DNA of 64,000 nucleotides, from the NCBI GenBank assembly GCA_016717335.1, contig JADKFS010000018.1:186001-250000 (forward strand). Direction: 5' to 3'. The position numbers and the translations under genes were made by a program. The stretch comes from Candidatus Ribeiella danica (GTDB lineage: Bacteria > Chloroflexota > Chloroflexia > Chloroflexales > Roseiflexaceae). The notes under the pieces were generated by a model. That model had not been told where the DNA came from. It saw nothing but the letters and a program-made list of their open reading frames with translations, and did not search any database. Below are positions 1 to 8,417 of the stretch, one piece after another (the first letter of the stretch is position 1; every line of letters starts with the position of its first letter).

Positions 1-763
1 GCGCCGCGGGCGGAATCCCAAGCGCCGCGCGCGCTTCGCCACGGTCGGCCGCGCGCCAGAGCGTCAGGTCGAGCGGGTTGAAGACAACCGCCATGTTGGC
101 CGGCAGCAGACGGTAGCGCCGCCGCACCCGCAGCCGCTCGTCGCTCGATGCGACGATCAGGCCCGCGCTCGCGCGAATCGTCAGCGGGCGGAGCAGGCGC
201 TCGATCCGGCTCCACTGCTCGTCGCCGCCCTGGAAGCTGGCGAACACCGGCAGGCGCATCAGCCGGCCGAGCAGCACGCAGACGTCGAAGCGCGCGTACT
301 CGTACTCCTGGCAGAGCAGCGCGTCGCAGCCCATGCGCCGCAGCTCCCGCGCGAGCGGGCCGACCGGCGTGGCGAGGTATGGCAGCAGCTCCCGCAGCAC
401 CGCCAGCAGTGGAACCAGCAGCCGGCGCAGGCCGCGCGCCTCGCCGAACACGCGCTCGACCGTGCGGCCGTACGGGTTGCGCACCCAGCGCCGGATCAGC
501 CGGTAGAGCCGCGGCGCGGGCAAGATGCAGATCGTCGCCCCGCTGGGCGCGTGCACGGCATACCTGGGCGCGGTAGCTTGGCCGGAGACGACCACGAGCA
601 CCGTCCGCACGCCGGCCTGCTTCAGCGCGCTCACGTAGCCGAACATCCAGCTGCCGGTAAAGTCGTCGCAGAAGGAATCGAGCGAGACCCCGATCGTGTC
701 GAGGAAGTCCTCCAGCACGTTGCCCCAGGGCAGCAGCGCGACCGTGAAGCCCGGCCGGGCCAT
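1..763 (-). CDS. Glycosyltransferase, GT-B/GT4-like N-terminal part (cut by window edge)
   Basis: The open frame starts at ATG 763 and is still open at base 1, so about 254 N-terminal residues are visible. It begins MARPGFTVALLPWGNVLEDF and has the Rossmann-like N-terminal half of a GT-B glycosyltransferase: an early segment (WMFGYVSALKQAGVRTVLVV) and a later linker of the form VFASFQGGDEQWSRIERLL, then LIVASSDERLRVR and MAVVFNPLDL, the usual spot before the nucleotide-sugar-binding half. The start lies 4 bp downstream of the Wzt-like stop codon, so it is probably translated with the exporter. The catalytic C-terminal half lies outside the window, so donor and acceptor cannot be guessed. Inference from fold-like motifs and neighbours only. 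Confidence 0.75.
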   Translation of the reverse strand, partial: MARPGFTVALLPWGNVLEDFLDTIGVSLDSFCDDFTGSWMFGYVSALKQAGVRTVLVVVSGQATAPRYAVHAPSGATICILPAPRLYRLIRRWVRNPYGRTVERVFGEARGLRRLLVPLLAVLRELLPYLATPVGPLARELRRMGCDALLCQEYEYARFDVCVLLGRLMRLPVFASFQGGDEQWSRIERLLRPLTIRASAGLIVASSDERLRVRRRYRLLPANMAVVFNPLDLTLWRAADRGEARAALGIPPAA

Positions 764-767
764 GTCG

Positions 768-2051
768 TCAGTCGATCCCATACGCCTCCAGCACCTCGAA
801 CTCGCACGGCACGAACGCGCCCGGGTGCAGGCCCGAGGCATCCGGCCGCAGGTCGACCACCTCGAACTCGAGCGCCGACTCGACCTCGTCGTAGGGGCTG
901 TTCGCCGCGCCGCTGATCGGGTTGGCCAGCCACAGGCCCAGCCGGTAGACGCCGCGGTTCAGGTACAGCTGGTCGATCCGCAGCCGGACCAGATTGCGGC
1001 CGGCGCGCAGCCGAACGACGCGATTCTGCAGGATCGTGTCAGCGTTGATCAGCTTGACGCCCGAGTCGCTCGACACGATCGCCGAGAGGCTGCCGATCGC
1101 CCGCGGCGCGTCGGATTCAATCTCCAGCAGCAGCTCTAGCGGCCCAAGCGAGCATGGCAGGGGCCCGCTGGCCGGGTTCAGGCCGCTGTACTGCGCCGCG
1201 ACGAAGCGCGCCTCGCCGGTGCCGCGGCGGGCCGCCGTCGTAAGATCGACCCGCTCGCCTGGCCGCGCCTGCCCCGCGCCGCCGGCCAGGTAGCGCGCCA
1301 CCACGCTGGCGCTGCCGCCGTAGGCGACGAGCTGCCCGCGCTCGAACAGCATGCAGCGCGGGCAGAGCCGCTGAATGACCTCCAGGTTGTGGCTGACGAA
1401 CAGCACCGTGCGGCCCTCGTGCGCCACGTCGCTCATCTTGCCCAGGCACTTCTTCTGGAACTCGACGTCGCCGACCGCCAGCACCTCGTCCACGATCAGG
1501 ATCTCCGGCTCCAGGTGAGCCGCGACCGCGAAGGCCAGCCGCACATACATGCCGCTGGAGTAGCGCTTGACCGGCGTGTCGATGAACTGCTCGATCTCGG
1601 CAAAGGCCACGATCTCGTCGAACTTGCGCCTGATCTCGGCGCGCGGCATGCCCAGAATCGCGCCGTTCAGGTAGATATTCTCGCGCCCGGTCAGCTCGGG
1701 CTGGAACCCGGTGCCGACCTCCAGCAGCGAGCCGACCCGGCCGTAGATGTCGGCGCCACCGCCGGTCGGCCGGGTGATCCGCGAGAGGATCTTCAGCAGC
1801 GTGCTCTTGCCCGCGCCGTTGCGGCCGATAATGCCGACCGCCTCGCCGTGGCCGACCTCGAACGAGACGTCCCGCAAGGCCCAGATCAGCGAGTCGTCGG
1901 CGCGCGGCCGCGGCCGGCCGAGCGTGGCGACCCGGCGCGTGGCGGACGCCAGCGACTCCGCGATCACCTCGCGCAGCATCGTCAGCTGCTGGCGCTGGCC
2001 GATCCGGTAGCGCTTGCTCAGACCCTCGGCTCGAATGGCGATGTTGCTCAT
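768..2051 (-). CDS. wzt: Polysaccharide ABC transporter, ATP-binding subunit with Wzt C-terminal domain
   Basis: 427 residues. It powers export of a finished lipid-linked polysaccharide across the cytoplasmic membrane. The ATPase domain has Walker A GRNGAGKST (about residues 76-84), a signature region YSSGMYVRLAFAVA (about 164-177) and Walker B EILIVDEVLAVGD (about 183-195), the pattern typical of the Wzt/TagH/RfbB group. Residues from about 260 to the end form an extra domain like the Wzt glycan-recognition domain, which in characterised systems reads the end of the O-antigen chain. The partner permease is the next gene upstream, 337 bp away, separated by hairpin repeats. The start ATG 2051 has a GGTAAGAG-like site upstream. 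Confidence 0.93.
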   Translation of the reverse strand: MSNIAIRAEGLSKRYRIGQRQQLTMLREVIAESLASATRRVATLGRPRPRADDSLIWALRDVSFEVGHGEAVGIIGRNGAGKSTLLKILSRITRPTGGGADIYGRVGSLLEVGTGFQPELTGRENIYLNGAILGMPRAEIRRKFDEIVAFAEIEQFIDTPVKRYSSGMYVRLAFAVAAHLEPEILIVDEVLAVGDVEFQKKCLGKMSDVAHEGRTVLFVSHNLEVIQRLCPRCMLFERGQLVAYGGSASVVARYLAGGAGQARPGERVDLTTAARRGTGEARFVAAQYSGLNPASGPLPCSLGPLELLLEIESDAPRAIGSLSAIVSSDSGVKLINADTILQNRVVRLRAGRNLVRLRIDQLYLNRGVYRLGLWLANPISGAANSPYDEVESALEFEVVDLRPDASGLHPGAFVPCEFEVLEAYGID

Positions 2052-2090
2052 GCTCTATGCTCTTACCTTTTGCCGCCAGCCGGTGGTTAT

Positions 2091-2303
2091 CGGTTCTTGG
2101 CGGCTTTGCCGCCAAGAACCGACAACAACGATTCTTCATGAGTCATCCCGTATGTTACACACCCCACCCCCTGCCCCCGCCCCTGCCAGGGCGGGGGTTT
2201 CTTTTTCGTGGGTGTGGCGCGGCGGCTTTGCCGCCGCGCCACACCACGAACGATCGCCCCCGCTCCCCGCGGGGGAGCGGGGGTAGGGGGGTGGGGGGGA
2301 TGG
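2091..2303. repeat. Intergenic hairpin pair and composite C/G-arm repeat (copy 1)
   Basis: This fills most of the 337-bp gap between the exporter genes; no gene is seen here. At 2091-2121 there is a perfect hairpin with a 14-bp stem closed as GGC-TTT-GCC. At 2161-2303 there is a composite element: a C-rich left arm (accccaccccctgcccc), a central perfect 15-bp hairpin at 2212-2244 closed GGC-TTT-GCC, and a G-rich right arm (gagcgggggtaggggggtg). The same layout recurs at other gaps in the window. The hairpins may also act as weak terminators or mRNA stabilisers between wzm and wzt. Confidence 0.85.
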
Positions 2304-2388
2304 CACGACACAGCGAGATTTCCGAATTGGAAAATGTTGGAAAATGTCGGATGAATCATGAACCCCCACGGGGAGAGCTATGCGGCCA

Positions 2389-3282
2389 CTAGACAATGTC
2401 CACCATATTCTGTTCGATCCGCTGGAAGTAGAACAGGCCGCCGACCAGCACGACCAGCACGCTGACGATCGACGCCGCCAGCAGCCGGCCGGGCGACTCG
2501 GCCTGGCCAAGCAGCGCCCAGCGGAAGCCTTCGATCACGCCGACCATCGGGTTCAGCCCGTACAGCACGCGCCAGCGCTCGGGCACCAGGCTGCTCGGGT
2601 AGGCCACCGGCGTGGCGAACAGCCAGAACTGGACCAGGAAGGCGATTACGTAGCGCACGTCGCGGTAGCGCACGCTGAGCGCCGACATCCAGAGCCCGAC
2701 GCCCAGCGCCGTCGCCACGGCCAGCAGCACGAACAGCGGCACCGTCCAGATCGCGGCGGTCGGCACGACGCCGTAGTACAGCATCATGCCGAACAGCACG
2801 CCGAGCGCGATCGCCAGGTCGACCAGCCCGCCCAACACGGCCGACAGCGGGATCAGCAGCCGCGGGAAATAGATCTTCGCGATCACGCGCTCCTGGTCGA
2901 CCAGGCTGGTGCTGGCGCGCGCGAGCGCGTTCGAGAAGTACATCCAGGGCACCAGCGCGCTGTAGCTGAAGATCGGGTAGGGCACGTTGCCGGAGGGCAC
3001 GCCCACCAGCCGGCCGAAGAAGACGCTGAAGACCACCATCGTGACGAACGGCTGGACGACCGCCCACGCGGCGCCGAGCGCGGTCTGCTTGTAGCGCACC
3101 TTGAGGTCGCGCCAGACGAAGAAGTACAGCAGCTCGCGGTAGGCCCACAGCTCGCCGAGCTGGAGCGGCGCCCAGCGCCGGGCCGGGCGTATGCGCAGCG
3201 TCGGCGGCGCGGGCGCTTTGGCCGGGTCGATCTCTTCGGCAGCTTTTCTGGAGCTTATGTCAATTAGATTGCGTTGATTCAC
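2389..3282 (-). CDS. wzm: Polysaccharide ABC transporter permease (ABC-2 type)
   Basis: 297 residues if translation begins at GTG 3282 (MNQRNLIDISS). An open frame runs further upstream to 3612, but that part reads through repeat DNA and looks non-coding. The protein has the ABC2_membrane pattern: a cytoplasmic N-terminus with the conserved segment LLYFFVWRDLKVRYKQT, then about six membrane spans, including WMSALSVRYRDVRYV and the LNPMVGVIEGFRWAL motif near the end that is typical of O-antigen/teichoic-acid permeases. It should form a homodimeric channel with the Wzt-like ATPase encoded next to it. The GTG start is the least certain point, since no strong ribosome-binding site is visible. Confidence 0.92.
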   Translation of the reverse strand: MNQRNLIDISSRKAAEEIDPAKAPAPPTLRIRPARRWAPLQLGELWAYRELLYFFVWRDLKVRYKQTALGAAWAVVQPFVTMVVFSVFFGRLVGVPSGNVPYPIFSYSALVPWMYFSNALARASTSLVDQERVIAKIYFPRLLIPLSAVLGGLVDLAIALGVLFGMMLYYGVVPTAAIWTVPLFVLLAVATALGVGLWMSALSVRYRDVRYVIAFLVQFWLFATPVAYPSSLVPERWRVLYGLNPMVGVIEGFRWALLGQAESPGRLLAASIVSVLVVLVGGLFYFQRIEQNMVDIV

Positions 3283-3331
3283 GCCAATGCCTACTTTATC
3301 TTTCCTGCCTATCCGAATAGCTCCGGCGGGC

Positions 3332-3553
3332 GATCTGGCGGAGGGCCGCGCCCTCCGCCAGATCCCTCTCTTTTCATGTGTAGACGCCTTCCTGCGACGC
3401 GGTTCGCTCGCCTGATACCCCTCCCCCACACCCCCTCCCCTGCCAGGGGAGGGGGCCATATTCTCGGCATCTGGGTGCGGTCGCACAGCAACCGCACCCA
3501 GATGCCGGAAAGTTCCCCCTCTCCCGGCGGGAGAGGGGGGCAGGGGGGTGAGG
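3332..3553. repeat. Intergenic hairpins and composite repeat (copy 2)
   Basis: The gap between the permease and the next glycosyltransferase holds two hairpins. One is a 15-bp perfect stem with loop CGC at 3332-3364. The other is a 17-bp stem (3465-3481 with 3491-3507, nine-base loop). The second sits between a left arm rich in ccccacaccccctcccc and a right arm ending ggggggcaggggggtg, the same architecture as the copy at 2161-2303 but with an unrelated central stem. No coding sequence is seen in the gap. Confidence 0.85.
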
Positions 3554-3565
3554 GTCAACAGCACC

Positions 3566-4498
3566 CTAGACCCACGCGCGCGCACCGGAGGGGATGCGCG
3601 CACGCATGCCATACGCCAGGCCCCCCAGTGTCCCGCCCAGCACCAGCGCCTCCTCGTACGCCAGCGTCCAGTCGCGCCGCCGCAGCCCGCCCAGCAGCCG
3701 GCCGCCGCGCATGAGCAGCCAGCGCGCCAGGATGCGCAGCGCGTGGCGGTCGCCCTCGCGCAGCCGGATGAGGCAGCCCGCGCCCATCCCGTAGCCGTAG
3801 GGCGCGCGCCGCCCGATTCGCCCGGCCCTGGTCGTCCGCTCGTGGTACACCAGCGAGCGCGGCTCGTAGCGGATGCGCGCGCCGGCGCGCAGCAGCCGGT
3901 AGAACAGGTCCATGTCCACGCCGCCGCGGCCGGGCGCGCCGGGGCCGAGCCGCTCGTCGTTGCCGCCGATGCGCTCCAGCCACTCGCGCCGCACCGCGAA
4001 GTTGTTGCCGCTGCCGATGTCCCACGGCATGGCCGCGCGGCCGAACTCGGTCCGCTCCGCGCTCGTGCGCGAGGAGACCGCGTACAGCCCCGGCTGCTCG
4101 GGCCCGAGCGGCAGCACCCGGCCGGTTAGCGCATCGGCGCGATCCGGCGCGGCGAAGGCCCGCGCCAGCACGGCGACCCAGTCCGGCGCGGGGATGCAGT
4201 CGTCGTCGGTCACGGCCACGACCGGGCAGCCCGCGCGCCGGATCGCGATATTCTGCGACGCGCCGAGCCCCGACCCGGCGTGGCGGATGTAGATCAGCGC
4301 CGGTCCGGCCGGCTGGCGCTGCGCGACGGCCGCGCGGCTCCGATCGTCGCGGCTCTGGTCGACGACGACGATCTCGGCCGGAAGCCGCTCGCCGGCCAGC
4401 AGCGCGTCCAGGCAGCGGCCCAGCGCGTCCGGCCGGGCGCGGGTCGAGATCGCGACCGAGATCGGCGCGAGGTCTGTTTGTGTGGTTCCCTCGCTCAT
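3566..4498 (-). CDS. Family 2 glycosyltransferase (GT-A fold)
   Basis: 310 residues from ATG 4498 (MSEGTTQTDLAPISVAIST). Longer in-frame extension is possible but would overlap the upstream gene by more than 60 bp; the ATG used here overlaps the previous stop as ATGA. The N-terminal half has the GT2 nucleotide-binding pattern: AISTRARPDALGRCLDAL, then VVVDQSRDD and the metal-binding VTDDDCIPAPDW motif (DDD). The later segment around NNFAVRREWLERIGGNDERL matches the acceptor-side region of GT2 enzymes that carry a cytoplasmic domain only. It should add one sugar to the growing lipid-linked repeat unit; the sugar is not predictable. Confidence 0.88.
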   Translation of the reverse strand: MSEGTTQTDLAPISVAISTRARPDALGRCLDALLAGERLPAEIVVVDQSRDDRSRAAVAQRQPAGPALIYIRHAGSGLGASQNIAIRRAGCPVVAVTDDDCIPAPDWVAVLARAFAAPDRADALTGRVLPLGPEQPGLYAVSSRTSAERTEFGRAAMPWDIGSGNNFAVRREWLERIGGNDERLGPGAPGRGGVDMDLFYRLLRAGARIRYEPRSLVYHERTTRAGRIGRRAPYGYGMGAGCLIRLREGDRHALRILARWLLMRGGRLLGGLRRRDWTLAYEEALVLGGTLGGLAYGMRARIPSGARAWV

Positions 4499-5730
4499 AC
4501 CGCGCCCTCGATTAGGCGCTCGTACAGCGCCTCGTAGCCGGCCATCGACGTCTCCCATCCCAGGTTCGCGCAGGCCCAGGCGCGCGCGCGCGCGGCAAGC
4601 GCGGCGCGGCGCCCAGGATCGGCCAGCAGCCGCGCGATCGCGTCGGCGAACTCCGCATCGCTCCTGGCTAGCACGATCTGTTCCCCGTCGGCCAGGTCGA
4701 GCCCCTCGGCCGCCAGCGGCGAGGCCACCAGCGCCTTGCCGGCCGCCAGCGCCTCCAGCACCTTCACGCGCATCCCGCCGCCCAATCGCAGCGGCGCCAC
4801 CACCAGCGCCGCCCGGTCAAGGTACGGCGTCACGTCCGGCACGCGCCCGGTCACGTCCACCTGCGCGCTCGCGAGCTGGCGCAGCTGCGGCGGCGGCCGG
4901 TCGCCGACGATCTGCAGCCGGAGGTCCGGGCAGCGCTCCCGCACCAGCGGAAAGATGTCCCTAATCAGGCGCACGGCCGCGTCGAGGTTCGGCGGGTGGA
5001 CGAAATTGCCCACGAACAGCAGGCTGGCCGGCGCCGCGCCCAGCGGGTCGAGCGGCCGCGCCGGCAGCGTCATGCCGAGGGGGATGCGCACCACGGGCGT
5101 CTCCCGCGCGAAGCGCGCGACCGCCTGCCGGTCGCGCTCGGTGAAGACCACGACCGCCTGGACGCGCCGGGCGATCGCGCGCTCGTAGCGCTGCCATGCG
5201 CGCACGTTCAGGTAGGGAAACAGCCGCCCGGCCGCCCGCCCGGAGCGCCACAGCTCCTGCGCCGCTGCCGCCGGCGGGTCGTGCTCGGTCAGCACCCGCG
5301 GCGCCGGGCAGGCGTCCAGCGCGGGCAGGTACTGCGCCATCACCGAAAACTCAAGCTGGACGACGTCGGGTCGCCAGGACTGCGCGAGCGCCCGCGCGCG
5401 CGCGGCGTAGCGCGGGCTGGCCCAATCGCCGACCCACAGCGGCGTGCCGCGCAGCAGCGCCAGCGCGGTGGCGAGCGGCCCAGCTCGGCGCGCCGCCTGC
5501 TGATCCGGCCGCGGCACCTCCTCGGCCAGCCCGCAGCGCGCGGCCAGGCACGCGTCGATCGGCGGCTCGTCTTCCCCGCGCATGTACAGCAGCGCGACCT
5601 CGTGCCGCGCTGCCAGGTGCCCGAGCAGCTGCGCCGTGGCGCGCCCGCCGCCGTGCGGCGCGTCCAGCCGCGGGGCGAACGGCAGCAGGCAGAGCAGCCG
5701 ACGGCGAGCCGGAAGATCAGACCTCGCCAT
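4495..5730 (-). CDS. Glycosyltransferase, GT-B fold (family 4-like)
   Basis: 411 residues from ATG 5730 (MARSDLPARRRLL). The N-terminal domain shows the glycan-acceptor side (LLPFAPRLDAPHGGG, later DVVQLEFSVMAQYLPAL). The C-terminal domain has the donor side: LLFVGNFVHPPNLDA, then VAPLRLGGGMRVKVLEALAAG followed by KALVASPLAAEGL, the conserved region of GT4-type retaining enzymes with its glutamate. It overlaps the gene upstream by 14 bp and the gene downstream by 4 bp (ATGA), so the three glycosyltransferase genes at 3566-8248 are probably translationally coupled. Possible alternative starts upstream lie inside the neighbouring coding sequence and are less likely. Confidence 0.9.
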   Translation of the reverse strand: MARSDLPARRRLLCLLPFAPRLDAPHGGGRATAQLLGHLAARHEVALLYMRGEDEPPIDACLAARCGLAEEVPRPDQQAARRAGPLATALALLRGTPLWVGDWASPRYAARARALAQSWRPDVVQLEFSVMAQYLPALDACPAPRVLTEHDPPAAAAQELWRSGRAAGRLFPYLNVRAWQRYERAIARRVQAVVVFTERDRQAVARFARETPVVRIPLGMTLPARPLDPLGAAPASLLFVGNFVHPPNLDAAVRLIRDIFPLVRERCPDLRLQIVGDRPPPQLRQLASAQVDVTGRVPDVTPYLDRAALVVAPLRLGGGMRVKVLEALAAGKALVASPLAAEGLDLADGEQIVLARSDAEFADAIARLLADPGRRAALAARARAWACANLGWETSMAGYEALYERLIEGAV

Positions 5731-8248
5731 GCGCCCACCCCTCCGCGAGCGACGGCGACTCGGCCAGCCGCTGCACGATCGCCAGGAACGGTCGCGGGTC
5801 GGCGGCCCGGGCGGCGCGCTGCTCGTTGGCGGCGTGGTGCAGCCAGCAGGCGTGAAAGCACAGCTCGGCCAGGCCGGGCGCAAGATCCAGCGCGCCGATC
5901 AGGCGCGCCGCCAGCACGCTAACGATCCGCCGGTAGCGCCCCCCCGGCGCGAAGCAGGCCGCCAGCGCGCCAAGCCGGTCAGCCGGCTGCCCGGCCGCCG
6001 CGACTGCGTCCACCGCCATGTAGCAGAAGTCGAGCAGCGGCAGCGCCTGCGGCCGGGCGGTCTCCCAGTCGATGATCCCCAGCCGCCCGCGCGCGTCGAC
6101 CAGCACATTCGCCATCGTCAGGTCGTTGTGCGCGGCCACCAGCGCGACCCGCGCGCCCGCCGCCTGGTCGCAGCGCGCGGCCAGCCACTCCAGGTAGCGC
6201 TGACCCGACGACAGCAGCGGCGCCAGCAGCTCGGCCGGCGCCAGCAGATCCCGGCCCAGGAGCGAGCGATCGAGCCGTTGTATGCTGGCGGTCGAGCGGT
6301 TCCAGGACTCGAGCCAGCCGGCCACACGCTCCAGCAGCTCGGGCAGCCGGCCAGGCTCAGCGGCGAGCAGCGCCGCGGCGGGATGGCCGTCCAGGGCGCT
6401 CTGGAATAGCACGGTCTGCCCGCCGAGCCGCGCCAGGCGCAGCGGGATTGGCACCCGCGCGCCGGCCGCCCGGGCAGCGGGGCCGAGCCGCGCCAGCGCG
6501 GCCGCCTCGCCGACCCGGCCGGCGCCATCGCTCGCCAGGCTCAGCTTAGCGATTGCCTGGGGGCACGCGCCGCGCTCGGGCAGCTCGTGCAGGATGACCG
6601 CGCCGCCCGGCCCGCGCCAGCTCGTGCCGAGGATCGCGCCGCAGCCCCGGCGCGCGGGTGCCTCAGGCAGCAGCCAGCCGCACAGTGGCCGGTCGCCCGG
6701 CCGGCGCACCGCCAGCCCGACCGATGGCAGCAGGCCACCCAGCAGCCGCGAGCCGCCCGGCAGCCGCAGCGCCATCCCCGCGAGCCGGCGCCGCCAAGGA
6801 CGCCCCGGCAGCAGCCGCTTCAGGGCATACTGGACCGGCCCGGCGGACAGCGGCACCAGGTAGGCGCTCGTCGCCGGATCGGGGACGTGGGCGATCGGCG
6901 TCGCGTCCGAGAGCCCGTGGCGGCGCAGGAGCCGCACGATCGGCAGGCGCCAGCGCGCCGGCGCGAGCAGGTAGACCAGCCCATCGGGCGCCAGGTCGCG
7001 CGCCAGCCGCGCCACCTGCGCGGCGAGCCAGCTGCCGTCGCGGCACTCGCCCGCGCTCGGCGCGAGCACGCACAGATCCACCTCGCCGACCGACGCCAGC
7101 CCGGCCGGGCGCAGCGCCGCCGGGCAGCCGCTGCCGACCACCCTGCGCCGGCCGGCCTGCCCATCCGGGTGCAGCAGCTCGAGCAGCGCCAGCGGTCGCG
7201 CCAAAAGGTCGACCCCAGAAGACGACGCAGCTATCAGCGGCGCACCGGGCGCGCGATATTCGGTTGTCAGCACGCGCCGCCAGACCGCCAGGTCCTCCGC
7301 CAGCCGGCCGCGCTCGTCGGGCTGGCGCGCGCGGCGCAATCGTACGGTATCGCGCGCGATGTTCCTGAGCATGAGGTAGGCGACGACGAGCCGCAGCCAC
7401 CGCCGCCGCCAGGCCGAGTAGTGCCGGCGGTAGAAGTGATCCATGCTCTGGTAGACGCGCGCGGCCATCTCCGCGCGGTGGCGCGCCGTGCTGGCGCCGC
7501 CCACGTGCACGACGCTCGTGACCGGCGCGAAGTGGACCTGCCAGCCGGCCGCGCGCAGCCGGTAGCACAGGTCGACCTCCTCGGAGTACATGAAGAACGA
7601 CTCGTCGAAGCCGCCGACCGCCTCGAACGCCGCGCACCGGATCGCCAGCGCCGCCCCCAGCACCCAGGGCACCACCCGCGGCCGCGCGTGCGACCAGGTC
7701 GGCAGGTAGCGCTCGCGCAGCAGCGGGACGCGGCGGACCAGCTCGCTGAGCTTGCTCTCGCGCAGCAGCGCGTTCAGCGGCGTCAGGAACGGGAAGCACG
7801 AGGGCTGCAGCGTGCCGTCCGGGTTCAGCAGGCGCGGCCCGACGATCGCCGCGCGCGGGCTGCGGTCGAGGTAGGCGCTCAGCGCCGCCAGCGCGCCGGG
7901 GCGCAGCAGCGTGTCGCTGTTGAGCAGCAGCACGTACGGCGACGCGCAGCCGGCGATCGCCTGGTTCGCCGCCGCGCCGTAGCCGGGGTTGGCCCGGTTC
8001 GCCAGCAGCGTGACCTGCGGGAAGCTGGCCGCCAGCATCTCGACGCTGCCATCCGACGACGCGTTGTCGACGACGATCACCTCGCGCGGCGCGTCGGCGC
8101 AGATCGACGCCAGGCAGGCACGCAGGTGCTCGCGCGTGTTGTAGCTCACGATCGCGACCGCGATCGTGTCGCGCGCCCGCCGCTCCGGCTGGCTTCCGGC
8201 CGGCGCTTCGATAGATTCAGATTGTATGGATGTGACTGCGTTCGTCAT
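5717..8248 (-). CDS. Glycosyltransferase 2 fused to an aminoglycoside-phosphotransferase-like kinase
   Basis: 843 residues, about twice the size of a simple glycosyltransferase. Residues 28-280 are a rhamnosyltransferase-type GT2 domain: VAIVSYNTREHL, VIVVDNASSDGSVE, LLLNSDTLLRPGAL and FDESFFMYSEEVDLCYRLR. Residues about 335-480 resemble a degenerate Rossmann or methyltransferase-like segment (VVGSGC, then VDLCVLAPSAGEC and LARDLAPDGLVYLLAP) without a clear glycine-rich SAM loop. Residues about 560-843 look like an APH/choline-kinase fold: HNDLTMANVL at 707-716 with the catalytic aspartate and asparagine, and IIDWE at 725-729 with the metal aspartate. This suggests a bifunctional enzyme that transfers a sugar and phosphorylates a sugar or an alcohol group. 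No frameshift was seen. Confidence 0.88.
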   Translation of the reverse strand: MTNAVTSIQSESIEAPAGSQPERRARDTIAVAIVSYNTREHLRACLASICADAPREVIVVDNASSDGSVEMLAASFPQVTLLANRANPGYGAAANQAIAGCASPYVLLLNSDTLLRPGALAALSAYLDRSPRAAIVGPRLLNPDGTLQPSCFPFLTPLNALLRESKLSELVRRVPLLRERYLPTWSHARPRVVPWVLGAALAIRCAAFEAVGGFDESFFMYSEEVDLCYRLRAAGWQVHFAPVTSVVHVGGASTARHRAEMAARVYQSMDHFYRRHYSAWRRRWLRLVVAYLMLRNIARDTVRLRRARQPDERGRLAEDLAVWRRVLTTEYRAPGAPLIAASSSGVDLLARPLALLELLHPDGQAGRRRVVGSGCPAALRPAGLASVGEVDLCVLAPSAGECRDGSWLAAQVARLARDLAPDGLVYLLAPARWRLPIVRLLRRHGLSDATPIAHVPDPATSAYLVPLSAGPVQYALKRLLPGRPWRRRLAGMALRLPGGSRLLGGLLPSVGLAVRRPGDRPLCGWLLPEAPARRGCGAILGTSWRGPGGAVILHELPERGACPQAIAKLSLASDGAGRVGEAAALARLGPAARAAGARVPIPLRLARLGGQTVLFQSALDGHPAAALLAAEPGRLPELLERVAGWLESWNRSTASIQRLDRSLLGRDLLAPAELLAPLLSSGQRYLEWLAARCDQAAGARVALVAAHNDLTMANVLVDARGRLGIIDWETARPQALPLLDFCYMAVDAVAAAGQPADRLGALAACFAPGGRYRRIVSVLAARLIGALDLAPGLAELCFHACWLHHAANEQRAARAADPRPFLAIVQRLAESPSLAEGWAHGEV

Positions 8249-8267
8249 GTGTCGCTCGCGCTGATCA

Positions 8268-8417
8268 GACCCTCACCCCCCTGCCCCGCTCTCCCGTTGC
8301 GACGGGAGAGCGGGATTCTTGCCGGGTCACGGGGTTTCGGCTCCGCCGAAACCCCGTGACCCGGCCATGTTCACCCGCGCCCCCGGCAGGGGCGGGGGCA
8401 GGGGGTGGGGTTCCTAA
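8268..8417. repeat. Composite C/G-arm repeat with 21-bp hairpin core (copy 3)
   Basis: The gap between two glycosyltransferase genes carries a left arm with a small gctctcccgttgcgacggga hairpin, a central perfect 21-bp stem at 8321-8365 with loop TCC, and a right arm ending gcgggggcagggggtgggg. The flanks gggattcttg and atgttcaccc are nearly identical to those of the copy at 52850-52975, while the central stem differs. The last bases of the arm touch the stop codon of the next gene. Confidence 0.88.

Noticed and set aside
3283..3612. N-terminal extension of the permease
   Set aside because: It would read through hairpin repeat DNA that recurs elsewhere as non-coding sequence, and the permease family starts near the chosen GTG.
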